NCBI GenBank assembly: GCA_947624335.1
Contig: CANQJX010000019.1
Coordinates: 1-15,034, forward strand
Length of the DNA: 15,034 bases
Direction of reading: 5' to 3'
DNA from: an uncultured Marvinbryantia sp.
GTDB lineage: Bacteria > Bacillota > Clostridia > Lachnospirales > Lachnospiraceae
In this document: one piece after another, positions 1 to 5,757 of the stretch
Position numbering within the stretch: position 1 is the first letter of the stretch
How the letters are laid out: every line of letters begins with the position of its first letter
Translations under genes and position numbers: made by a program
The notes under the pieces: model-generated
Told to the model about the DNA's origin: nothing
Databases searched by the model: none
Seen by the model: the letters and a program-made list of their open reading frames with translations, nothing else

Positions 1-257
1 CCATAGTCCTGAGCGCTGTCCGCTATGTCCTGGCTCTGGTCGCCGCCATCCAGAACGGCGTCGTCGAGACCGCCCTCTCCTGCAGGTTCCTCATACGCCT
101 CCATTGCCTCAGTCTGCGCGTATTCCTGCTCTGCCGCGCTCGCGAAAGCCGACTGCGGCACGGAAGTCGCGATCATCGACGCTGCAAGGAGCACCGCAAG
201 CGCCCTGGAAGGTCTTCGCCTTTTTACCGTTGGTTCTCCGATGTCATTTCTTTTCAT
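1..257 (-). CDS. Secreted protein of unknown function, N-terminal part only
   Basis: This is an open frame of 85 codons from an ATG at 257 to the left edge with no stop, so the gene continues outside the window. A purine-rich AAAGGA-like site lies about 10 bases upstream. The first 18 residues are strongly basic (KRRRPSR). They are followed by a hydrophobic core (about residues 19-33) and a likely signal peptidase I site after AFA at residue 39 or the alanines just after. The mature start is acidic and low in complexity (rich in E, D, G, A, Q). There is no lipobox cysteine in the visible part. A cobalamin riboswitch lies in its leader, so B12 probably represses it. Surface proteins with such leaders in Firmicutes can carry cobalamin-binding (transcobalamin-like) or adhesion domains, but the part seen here shows no domain. 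The function is therefore unassigned. Confidence 0.75.
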   Translation of the reverse strand, partial: MKRNDIGEPTVKRRRPSRALAVLLAASMIATSVPQSAFASAAEQEYAQTEAMEAYEEPAGEGGLDDAVLDGGDQSQDIADSAQDY

Positions 258-401
258 GCTTTTCTTTTCCTTTCCATTTTGCTTTTGGTTGCCGGGTTTA
301 CTATCTGTTTTGGGCGACGCCTCTTCTTCGATTTTCAGGGATCCGCTTCCTCGCGGTCCTGTTTTGCGCCGTTTTTATGCCTTGCTCCGGACGTTTCGTA
401 C

Positions 402-424
402 AAAAAGGCACCACCCGCGCGCCT
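402..424 (-). terminator. Possible expression-platform terminator of the cobalamin riboswitch
   Basis: Read on the minus strand, AGGCGC pairs with GTGCCT (one G-U) around a 7-base loop and is followed by five T. It lies between the cobalamin aptamer and the secreted-protein start, where a transcriptional switch would sit. The stem is short, so this is tentative. Confidence 0.4.
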
Positions 425-441
425 GCGGCTGATACCGTTTC

Positions 442-611
442 TCTCTGTGTTTGTATTCTGGCTCTAGGTTCTTCCTGGGGACCGCCTTCCCAGATCGCTC
501 CAGTGGCTATATCGGTCCTTCGTCGCCTATTACAGCAAGGGGTATTTGCTCCGGATTCACACCGGATTCCTGAAGAAGCGCGCCTTCGCCGGCGTACCTC
601 TCCCACAGAGA
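442..611 (-). promoter_or_regulatory. Cobalamin riboswitch upstream of the secreted-protein gene
   Basis: On the minus strand the conserved B12-aptamer blocks occur in order. They are AGGTACGCCGGCG, then AGGAATCCGGTG followed by TGAATCCGG, then TTGCTGTA, then a GCCACTGG...CTGGGAAGG arm, then a B12-box-like GAGCCAGAATAC. The ends pair as an 8-bp P1 (TCTCTGTG at 611-604 with CACAGAGA at 449-442). The known family binds coenzyme B12 forms and usually turns off cobalamin uptake or B12-independent genes. The next gene on this strand is the signal-peptide protein starting at 257. A TATAGT box at 624-619 would start RNA almost exactly at P1, but no good -35 was found with it. Confidence 0.85.
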
Positions 612-649
612 TTTCTGTACTATAAAAAATTTTTTGCACGGGTCTGTGC

Positions 650-681
650 AAAAAAACTACCCTGCATCCTGCAGGGTAGTT
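650..681 (-). terminator. Intrinsic terminator in the long leader
   Basis: Read on the minus strand, a perfect 12-bp stem (AACTACCCTGCA with TGCAGGGTAGTT) has a 3-base loop and runs into seven T. It should stop RNA started at the 891-919 promoter before it reaches the cobalamin aptamer. A further hairpin, T6-GCAC with GTGC-A6 (630-655), overlaps its T tract. Confidence 0.8.
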
Positions 682-687
682 ATCTCC

Positions 688-738
688 AAAAAAATATACC
701 ATACCCCTGCAAAATACACATAAGCAGAAATATGGTAT
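688..738 (-). terminator. Terminator-like hairpin at the end of the RFN-like element
   Basis: On the minus strand ATACCATA (738-731) pairs with TATGGTAT (703-696), and CTGC (727-724) with GCAG (710-707), across a 13-base loop; T7 follows at 694-688. Its 5' arm shares about five bases with the 3' strand of the closing helix proposed for the RFN-like element. The two folds would therefore exclude each other, as in a transcriptional riboswitch. Confidence 0.65.
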
Positions 739-868
739 GCTCCGACTGGCGGCGAAAATCGCCGCATCACGGTCGCGCAGTCTGTTTAAAAGACGCCGGT
801 AGGGGATTCCCACCCCTTTGCAATTTGATTGACGTGCCAGACATCCGAAACGCCCGGCAGACAAACCA
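734..868 (-). promoter_or_regulatory. FMN (RFN)-riboswitch-like element, possibly variant or degenerate
   Basis: Read on the minus strand, this contains GGGGTGGGAATCCCC directly followed by TACCGGCG, then a GTC/GAC arm leading to TGCGCGACC. A GGCGATTTTCGCC hairpin comes next, and AGTCGGAGCATACC closes it. The order and spacing resemble the RFN consensus (GGGTGAAATTCCC-ACCGGCGG, CCGCGAGC, GGTGAAATTCC, GCCGAC, AGTCCGGATG). The GCCGACAGTA block before the last segment appears to be missing. Imperfect pairing of about 852-867 with 734-750 could close the structure. No riboflavin gene lies in the window. It may be a variant FMN-class riboswitch, a decayed one, or a different structured RNA. Confidence 0.45.
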
Positions 869-890
869 TATCATTCATTTAATTTTTTAT

Positions 891-919
891 ATAATAATAA
901 ATTTTTGGGCAAATGTCAA
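891..919 (-). promoter_or_regulatory. Sigma-A-type promoter for the RFN-like leader
   Basis: On the minus strand TTGACA (919-914) is separated by 17 bases from TATTAT (896-891). RNA would begin near 884, just upstream of the RFN-like element. The promoter lies about 20 bases beyond the TIM-barrel stop codon, with no terminator seen between, so some read-through from that gene is also possible. Confidence 0.65.
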
Positions 920-939
920 TAAAAATATTGGTAAAACTG

Positions 940-1887
940 TCAATTCCTGCATTCTCTGATCCATCGCGTATGCTCCTCGCGGCTGAAGGCGAGCAGCTCG
1001 TAAACCAGATACTCCGGCTGAAGCATGTCGAGGATCCCGCGGGCGGCTTCCCGCGGAAGGGGTCTGTGGCTGTCCACCTGGTATACATATCTCGTGAGCG
1101 TTTCCATCTTATCCAGATAGGTTCCGCGCATCACTGGCGGATGTTTTCTCTGCTCTTCCACATACGCCCCGTTCAGGGTCTGATGGATATGCACCCCACG
1201 AAAAATGCTTTTATCGTCATACCTGTCCAGTACGCTGCCCAGATATACGCACGCTTCCTCTATCGTCCTCAGCGCCGGATTTGTGTGCAGCAGATGCCCC
1301 AAATCCAGCATAAAGCCGGTCCTTGGATACCGGACCTTTTCCAGCAAGCGATATACGATCTGTGGACGCGTCATTGTAAGCCCCGGCCACCAGAGATTTT
1401 CCAGCAGAAGTTCAAAACCTTCGTCGCGTGTAAATATCTGATTCAGGATTTCCGCCGCCGCATCCGCGATCTCTTCATCCGTGTAGCGGAATTCCCGGGT
1501 CGCCGCCTCCGCCAGAAGATTGTCCGACACATGAAAAACAACATATTGCGGATGATACCTTCTGGCAAACGAGAGACTGTCCCGGTAAATTTGCAGGAGC
1601 GCTTCCCGTCCGGTTCCTCCGAACTGGCGCTTTACCTCCTCCCAGTCCCCAAATTCCTCCATCGTACTCTTTTCGTCGCCCGACCACAGGCAATACCAGC
1701 AGGGCACATTGCGCAGATGTACGCCGATCACGTCCTCCGCGGCAATGATGCGCCGCGTATCTTCCCCTGCCTCCATAAGCTCCACGCCGTCCAGACCGAG
1801 CCCCCGAATATACGACTGAAAATCCGCCCGGTCCTTGTAGCGATCCAGCTCGTATTGCATCGTCGTGATATTCATGATCTGCTTCAT
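940..1887 (-). CDS. Xylose-isomerase-like TIM-barrel protein (sugar isomerase/epimerase family)
   Basis: This 315-residue protein resembles the AP-endonuclease-2/xylose-isomerase-like TIM-barrel superfamily, whose members use metal-bound Glu/Asp/His residues to isomerise or epimerise sugars and related polyols. The barrel-strand motifs appear in order: DGVELME near residue 34, YVVFHVSD near 115, LLLENLWWPG near 160, FMLDLGHLLHT near 192, GVHIHQT near 232 and a C-terminal YLVYELL. These supply the expected Glu, Asp, His and Glu ligands. Length fits the family (about 250-320). The ATG at 1887 follows a GGGGGT ribosome site; a second Met four codons later is possible. It has its own promoter (1974-2002), divergent from the riboswitch-LRR unit. 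The substrate cannot be told from sequence. Confidence 0.82.
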   Translation of the reverse strand: MKQIMNITTMQYELDRYKDRADFQSYIRGLGLDGVELMEAGEDTRRIIAAEDVIGVHLRNVPCWYCLWSGDEKSTMEEFGDWEEVKRQFGGTGREALLQIYRDSLSFARRYHPQYVVFHVSDNLLAEAATREFRYTDEEIADAAAEILNQIFTRDEGFELLLENLWWPGLTMTRPQIVYRLLEKVRYPRTGFMLDLGHLLHTNPALRTIEEACVYLGSVLDRYDDKSIFRGVHIHQTLNGAYVEEQRKHPPVMRGTYLDKMETLTRYVYQVDSHRPLPREAARGILDMLQPEYLVYELLAFSREEHTRWIRECRN

Positions 1888-1947
1888 ATGATACCCCCTT
1901 TTTCTCTTTCTGCTACTCTAAAGTCCCCCAAATATTGTATTTTTTGG

Positions 1948-1976
1948 TTGCATTTTCTTCTATTTTACATTAAAAT
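1948..1976 (+). promoter_or_regulatory. Promoter for the plus-strand cobalamin riboswitch and LRR gene
   Basis: TTGCAT at 1948-1953 and TAAAAT at 1971-1976 are separated by 17 bases. RNA would begin near 1984, about 20 bases before the aptamer. The -10 overlaps the -10 of the divergent promoter. Confidence 0.6.
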
Positions 1977-2002
1977 ATATTTAATTTAATAAATTAAAAC
2001 AA
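1974..2002 (-). promoter_or_regulatory. Promoter for the TIM-barrel gene
   Basis: On the minus strand TTGTTT (2002-1997) and TATATT (1979-1974) are separated by 17 bases in a very A/T-rich stretch. It overlaps the opposing plus-strand promoter, so the two are likely to compete for RNA polymerase. Confidence 0.5.
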
Positions 2003-2180
2003 TTACCGGTTTTAAGTTCCGTCAGCCATGGCACAGAATGCCGGCTGACAGCTAAGAGGGAACCAGGTGGGAATCCTGGACAGTCGTGCTGCTGTATACG
2101 TGCAGGCGCATTCCGTTACCATTGTGGAAGATCCATGAGAAGGGGAAATGCGGCGTCACTGCGTGAGTCAGAATACCTGC
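2003..2180 (+). promoter_or_regulatory. Cobalamin riboswitch upstream of the LRR gene
   Basis: The plus strand shows the B12-aptamer blocks in order. They are ACCGGTTTTAAG, a GTCAGCC/GGCTGAC arm, AAGAGGGAACC, AGGTGGGAATCCT, and ACAGTCGTGCTGCTGTA. A GCGCATTCC...GGAAATGCGGC arm then encloses ATTGTGGAAG, and the B12 box AGTCAGAATACCTGC ends at 2180. The match to the family is good although P1 is not obvious. No poly-U terminator was seen after it, so control may be translational or the platform may be damaged. The first solid gene downstream starts at 2389 and is not a typical B12 gene. Confidence 0.8.
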
Positions 2181-2208
2181 TTAGAGCTGCTGCCATTTAC
2201 TACACGCA

Positions 2209-2331
2209 ATGGAAAATGGAGAGGTGGTTTTCTTTGGTGTACCCATTTTAGAAAAAAACCTCAACCATTATTCTTCCCTGCCCCGGTTTATCGGTGTCAC
2301 GGCAGCCAGCATTACGGTATTTTGTTTATAA
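2209..2331 (+). other. Short open frame between riboswitch and LRR gene, possible gene remnant
   Basis: An ATG at 2209 opens a 40-codon frame ending in TAA at 2329. After that stop the same frame continues without interruption through 2332-2388 into the LRR gene. There is no Shine-Dalgarno before the ATG. The encoded stretch includes LPRFIGVTAASITVF, which reads as plausible protein, but no family was recognised. It could be the decayed first gene of the riboswitch operon, or chance. Confidence 0.2.
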
Positions 2332-2388
2332 AATTTCGTCGGTACTCCAATGCAGGAAGAAATGATTTTTGCTGCAAAGGAGTTTTTT

Positions 2389-3237
2389 ATGGCCTCAAAT
2401 CCTCGCCCAAGGAATATTAAAGTTTATACCGATGGCAAAACTATTGTCCGCGATAATGCGTCGCGCCTCGTTGCGCAGCACATGACATTTCCGGATTCTG
2501 TCGAATGCATCGGTGCCGAGGCGTTTCAGAACAGATGTCAGATCCGTTCCGTCCAGTTTCCGGAAGCGCTGCGCAAGATCGACGCCCGGGCGTTTTCCGG
2601 ATGCACGATGCTCAGAGAGGTCTGCCTTCCAGACGGTGTAAAAAAGTTGGGAGCAGGAGCTTTTTCAAATTGCTCAGCGCTCAGAAAGGTTTCTCTTTCC
2701 AGCGCCCTGTCTGTGATCCCGGCAAAGGCGTTCTCGGAAGACCGCCGCCTGCGTTCTATCCATATCCCCGCTGAAAGCAGGCTGACGACGATCCAGAAAG
2801 ACGCCTTCAGCGAATGCTCTTCGCTTTCCCTCGTTGATTTCCCTTCCGGACTGCGCACGATCAGCAAACGATCCTTTTACCGTTGCCACGAGCTGAAGAC
2901 TGTCTGCTTCCCGGACCGTCTGGAATCTATCGGACAGGAAGCGTTTTATTTTTGCGGCATAGAAACTCTGGAACTTCCGGATTCACTGATCTGTCTTGAA
3001 GACAGCGCTTTCTTTAAGTGTAATAATCTGGTTGAAGTCCGCCTGCCCGCAGGTATCCGCCGCATCGGCAAGTGGGTATTCCACGGCTGCAACCGTCTGA
3101 AATATTTGGAAATACGTCACGACCCGGAATACATAGGACCGTGGATCATCAACCGCGCCGCCGTCATTCGCTGCTACCGGGATTCCGCCGTGGACCGGTA
3201 CTGCAGGGAATCCGGATTTACGGTAGAATATCTCTGA
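2389..3237 (+). CDS. BspA-like leucine-rich-repeat protein (LRR_5 type)
   Basis: This 282-residue protein is made almost wholly of about nine repeats of 22-24 residues with the pattern L/F-P-x-x-L-x-x-I-x-x-x-A-F-x-x-C-x-x-L-x-x-V. That is the LRR_5 (Treponema pallidum/BspA) consensus, running from about residue 33 to 255. A short capping region ends in a tyrosine-rich tail. No signal peptide, membrane segment or sortase signal is seen, so it should be cytoplasmic, unlike most BspA-like adhesins. The ATG at 2389 was chosen because AAAGGAG (2376-2382) sits seven bases before it; an in-frame ATG at 2350 lacks this site. It follows a cobalamin riboswitch by about 200 bases. LRR_5 repeats are protein-binding scaffolds; no partner can be named. 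Confidence 0.85.
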   Translation: MASNPRPRNIKVYTDGKTIVRDNASRLVAQHMTFPDSVECIGAEAFQNRCQIRSVQFPEALRKIDARAFSGCTMLREVCLPDGVKKLGAGAFSNCSALRKVSLSSALSVIPAKAFSEDRRLRSIHIPAESRLTTIQKDAFSECSSLSLVDFPSGLRTISKRSFYRCHELKTVCFPDRLESIGQEAFYFCGIETLELPDSLICLEDSAFFKCNNLVEVRLPAGIRRIGKWVFHGCNRLKYLEIRHDPEYIGPWIINRAAVIRCYRDSAVDRYCRESGFTVEYL

Positions 3238-3303
3238 CCTGCATTTATGTGTCCTGCAGCCGCCGTTTCCCGCATGTCTCATATAGTTTTCGGTTTCGTT
3301 CAT

Positions 3304-4096
3304 TCATGCTTCCAAAAGTATCCCGACAGCAGATAACCTCGCGGCAAAGGGAACACCCTGTCGCGCAAGCCTGCGGTACACGGGAATCCCGCTGCCCCCG
3401 CCGCCGATCACAAACACTTCCGGCGTACCATACTTTTCAATCTTATCCCCATGAACGCAGACGACAATGTCCGATATTTTCTGCGCAATATCCAGCTCGT
3501 GCAGGGATACGACTACCGCGAGCCGCTTCTCTATCACCATTTTTTCAGAAGTGTCAGGAGCTCCAGCTTATGCCGGATGTCCAGAAAGGACGTCGATTCG
3601 TCGAACACAATGATCTCCGGTTCCTGGCAAATGGCTTTTGCCAGCAGAACGCGCTGCCGCTGTCCGTCACTGATCTGTGTAAAATCACAGTCGCGAAGGT
3701 CCAGGGCGTGTACCATCTCCAGAGACGCATAAACCACTTCCCGGTCGTGCTCCGATAAAATGCCAAGTCTACTGTATATGGGCACTGTCCCGCAGCCACC
3801 ACGTTCTCGCAGGTCATCAACTCCGACTGGATGCGCTCGGTCATCACCACAGACATTTTTCTGGAAAGGGCACGGTTGGTCAGCGATTGCATACTGCTGC
3901 CGTCCAGGTAAACCGTTCCTCCCAGTGTGGAAAGCTGACGGGTAATACTTTTTTAGATCGTAGACTTTCCCGCGCCGTTCGGACCGATGAGCGTAAGAAT
4001 TTCGCCGCGGTTCAGCTTCAGGCTGATGTCGCGGATGAGGGGGACGCCGTTGTAGCCAACGGTTAAATTGTCGGTGCGGATGTAGTATGAATTCAT
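3304..4096 (-). pseudogene. Decayed FecE/BtuD-type ABC transporter ATPase
   Basis: The original protein was the ATP-binding subunit of an iron-siderophore/cobalamin-type importer. From an ATG at 4096 (AAAGGA eight bases upstream) the frame shows Walker A GPNGAGKST near residue 38, then an in-frame TAA at 3955-3953. Reading on gives ISDGQRQRVLLAKA (signature) and IIVFDESTSFLD (Walker B, with S replacing the usual P). VVVSLHELDIAQKISD (H-loop) and a C-terminal VIGGGGSGIPVYRR segment known from long Clostridia members follow. One-base frameshifts fall near 3768-3775 and near 3540-3546 (A-run). The stretch between KYGTPE and VFVIGGGG is much shorter than expected, and the C-terminus is truncated. 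No partner permease or binding protein is present. Confidence 0.85.
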
Positions 4097-4353
4097 AATT
4101 TTGTCCTTTATATTAGTGCAATAATCCCTGTCTATTTTAAGTCTGAAAGTAATACTGATGATTGTCTCCTGGTCTCTTTTCCCAATACATCACTACTTCC
4201 GAAACAAATCTTGATAAGTAGTCATCCAAATGCTCTATATACTGGATTTTACCACAAACACTCCCGATATACAATTTTGAATTTCGTATGCGCGATACAC
4301 CTTTTTCCCGGCCGTTCATAAACTGATAAGGAAAAAAGAAATAAGGAGTTCTT
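4097..4353. other. Intergenic region between the ATPase pseudogene and cotJA
   Basis: This A/T-rich stretch separates divergent units. Apart from the ribosome site of cotJA and a weak sporulation-type promoter near 4293-4324, nothing convincing was seen. A 60-codon minus-strand frame (4137-4319) lacks a Shine-Dalgarno and was not accepted. Confidence 0.5.
4293..4324 (+). promoter_or_regulatory. Possible sigma-E-type promoter of cotJABC
   Basis: CATAAACT at 4317-4324 fits the sigma-E -10 pattern CATA-N-A-N-T, and it lies 30 bases before the cotJA start. An ATACA motif at 4295-4299 is the nearest -35-like element, but the spacing is longer than usual. The call leans on the known mother-cell sigma-E control of cotJ in Bacillus. 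Confidence 0.3.
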
Positions 4354-4551
4354 ATGAGCCAAGAAACTCAAACGATTCAATCCATGTCCTGCCAGAATAA
4401 TTCCGAACCGGATATGCCCGTCGCGATGGCATATGTACCCTGGCAGCCGGCATTTCATCATACGTTTCCGCTCTGCAAAGCATTGCAGTCCGGGACGATT
4501 TTTCCGGATCTGTGCAAACCATTCTGCGGGAAAAGAGGTGGCTGTGTATGA
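4354..4551 (+). CDS. cotJA: Spore coat-associated protein CotJA
   Basis: This 65-residue protein has the CotJA hallmarks. AYVPWQPAF (about residues 26-34) is followed by a segment in which CKALQSGTIFPDLCKPFCG matches the family core of a conserved leucine, GTIFP and PF-x-G. It is a small mother-cell protein incorporated into the spore coat. A strong AAGGAG at 4343-4348 precedes the ATG by five bases. It is the first gene of cotJABC, and its TGA overlaps the first ATG of cotJB by four bases (ATGA), indicating translational coupling. Several cysteines near the C-terminus may support cross-linking in the coat. Expression is expected only during sporulation. Confidence 0.88.
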   Translation: MSQETQTIQSMSCQNNSEPDMPVAMAYVPWQPAFHHTFPLCKALQSGTIFPDLCKPFCGKRGGCV

Positions 4552-4946
4552 ATCAGATGAACCAAATGAATCAGATGAATCAGGCAAATCCGAACAACCG
4601 GTATTATCCGGTAAACCGCGGATATCAGCCAAATCAGGCCCCCTGCTCCTGCAGGCAGAACAGCGTTTTAAACTCTATGAGTCAGGCGCAGCTTCTCAAC
4701 TATATCAATGAAGTAAGCTTTGCGGTATCCGATATTCTGCTCTTTTTAGACACGCATCCGTGCGACTGTGAAGCGCTCGCATACTGCAGGGAAATGGTAG
4801 CGAAACGCAACGAGGCGTTAAAGGCTTATTCCATGCGCTTCGGCCCGCTTACCATCGACTGTACCGATCTGTGCGACAGCAATCGCTGGGAATGGATCAT
4901 GCAGCCGTTTCCATGGGAAAGTAAATGTAAAGGAGGATGCAGATAA
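4548..4946 (+). CDS. cotJB: Spore coat protein CotJB with N-terminal MNQ repeats
   Basis: The conserved CotJB domain begins at about MSQAQLLNYINEVSF (4677) and includes LFLDTHPCDCEAL, a Y-x-x-M helix, FGPLTIDC and the C-terminal WEWIMQPFPWE, all typical of the family (about 90 residues). The frame extends upstream by 43 residues. That extension opens with four MNQ units and then an N/Q/P/Y-rich stretch resembling disordered coat-protein segments. The ATG at 4548 was chosen because it overlaps the cotJA stop and follows AGAGGTGG. In-frame ATGs at 4557, 4566 and 4575 could also serve. The stop codon directly abuts the cotJC start. CotJB acts with CotJC in the spore coat; its biochemical role is unknown. 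Confidence 0.88.
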   Translation: MNQMNQMNQMNQANPNNRYYPVNRGYQPNQAPCSCRQNSVLNSMSQAQLLNYINEVSFAVSDILLFLDTHPCDCEALAYCREMVAKRNEALKAYSMRFGPLTIDCTDLCDSNRWEWIMQPFPWESKCKGGCR

Positions 4947-5573
4947 ATGTGGAATTATGAAAAACGATTAGAATATCCCATTAATATTACCACTCCGAAC
5001 GCCAAGCTGGCGCAGTTTATTATGAGTCAATACGGCGGGCCCGACGGCGAAATTTCCGCTTCTATGCGTTACCTGTCCCAGCGCTTCTCTATGGGTGACA
5101 GGCAGGTAATGGGGCTTTTAACCGACATCGGCACCGAAGAACTGGCCCATTTTGAGATGGTGGCTACCATCATCCATCAGCTTACCAAAGGGCTTTCCAT
5201 GGAAGAAATCGAAAAGTCCGGCCTTGGCCCGTACTATATCGATCACACCATCGGCGTATGGCCGCAGGCCGCCGCAGGTATTCCCTTTAACACCTGCGAG
5301 CTGCAGGTAAAAGGCGATCCGATCACCGATCTGCACGAGGATATGGCGGCGGAGCAGAAAGCGCGTTCCACTTACGATAATATTCTGCGCGTGGTGCGCA
5401 ATATGCCGGAGATCGCGGATCCCATCCGCTTCCTGCGTGCCCGCGAAGTTGTACACTATCAGCGTTTTGGGGAAGCGCTGCGTCTGGTTCAGGATAAATT
5501 GGACTCCAAAAACTTCTACGCTTTCAACCTTGCGTTTGATCAGCCGACCACTTGCCCGCCGTGCGGCAAGTAA
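4947..5573 (+). CDS. cotJC: CotJC, manganese-catalase-like spore coat protein
   Basis: This 208-residue protein belongs to the Mn-catalase (ferritin-like four-helix) family. The di-metal ligands can be placed. They are Glu35 in GPDGEISASMRYLSQ, Glu65 and His68 in EELAHFE, Glu136 in HEDMAAEQKAR and His170 in REVVHYQRFGEAL. All five are present, so peroxide-dismutating activity in the coat is plausible. The C-terminus ends in CPPCGK, a CxxC pair also seen in spore-coat relatives. AAAGGAGG precedes the ATG by about ten bases, inside the end of cotJB. It is last in cotJABC and is followed by a strong terminator at 5615-5655. Confidence 0.95.
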   Translation: MWNYEKRLEYPINITTPNAKLAQFIMSQYGGPDGEISASMRYLSQRFSMGDRQVMGLLTDIGTEELAHFEMVATIIHQLTKGLSMEEIEKSGLGPYYIDHTIGVWPQAAAGIPFNTCELQVKGDPITDLHEDMAAEQKARSTYDNILRVVRNMPEIADPIRFLRAREVVHYQRFGEALRLVQDKLDSKNFYAFNLAFDQPTTCPPCGK

Positions 5574-5614
5574 ACCGCAGGCATTGCCTGTCGTAAAATA
5601 ACCAGGGTATAAGA

Positions 5615-5655
5615 AAGGGATATGCTGCCTTTGCCGGCGGCATATCCCTTTTTTT
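5615..5655 (+). terminator. Terminator of cotJABC
   Basis: AAGGGATATGC pairs with GCATATCCCTT, with extra pairing in the CTGCC/GGCGG upper stem, and is followed by a run of T. It lies about 40 bases after the cotJC stop. Confidence 0.85.
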
Positions 5656-5678
5656 CTGCTGCTTTGAGGTGATAGTTC

Positions 5679-5706
5679 TTGAAAAGATCGCATCTTTCTA
5701 TATAAT
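5679..5706 (+). promoter_or_regulatory. Sigma-A promoter of the PHP gene
   Basis: TTGAAA at 5679-5684 and a perfect TATAAT at 5701-5706 are separated by 16 bases, about 50 bases before the start codon and after the cotJ terminator. Confidence 0.75.
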
Positions 5707-5757
5707 GGAGATATACAGAAAGCGGATTTAGACGGCGAATTTACGGAGGCGGACAAT

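Noticed and set aside
301..864. Long minus-strand open frame of 187 codons
   Set aside because: It runs through the RFN-like element, two terminators and the cobalamin aptamer. It has no Shine-Dalgarno and no recognisable domain, and RNA structure explains the sequence better.
913..1989. Plus-strand open frame of 358 codons
   Set aside because: It is the antisense of the TIM-barrel gene, which has convincing family motifs and a ribosome site; the plus frame has neither.
4137..4319. 60-codon minus-strand open frame before the ATPase pseudogene
   Set aside because: No ribosome binding site and no recognised family. It may be a remnant, but the sequence does not prove it.
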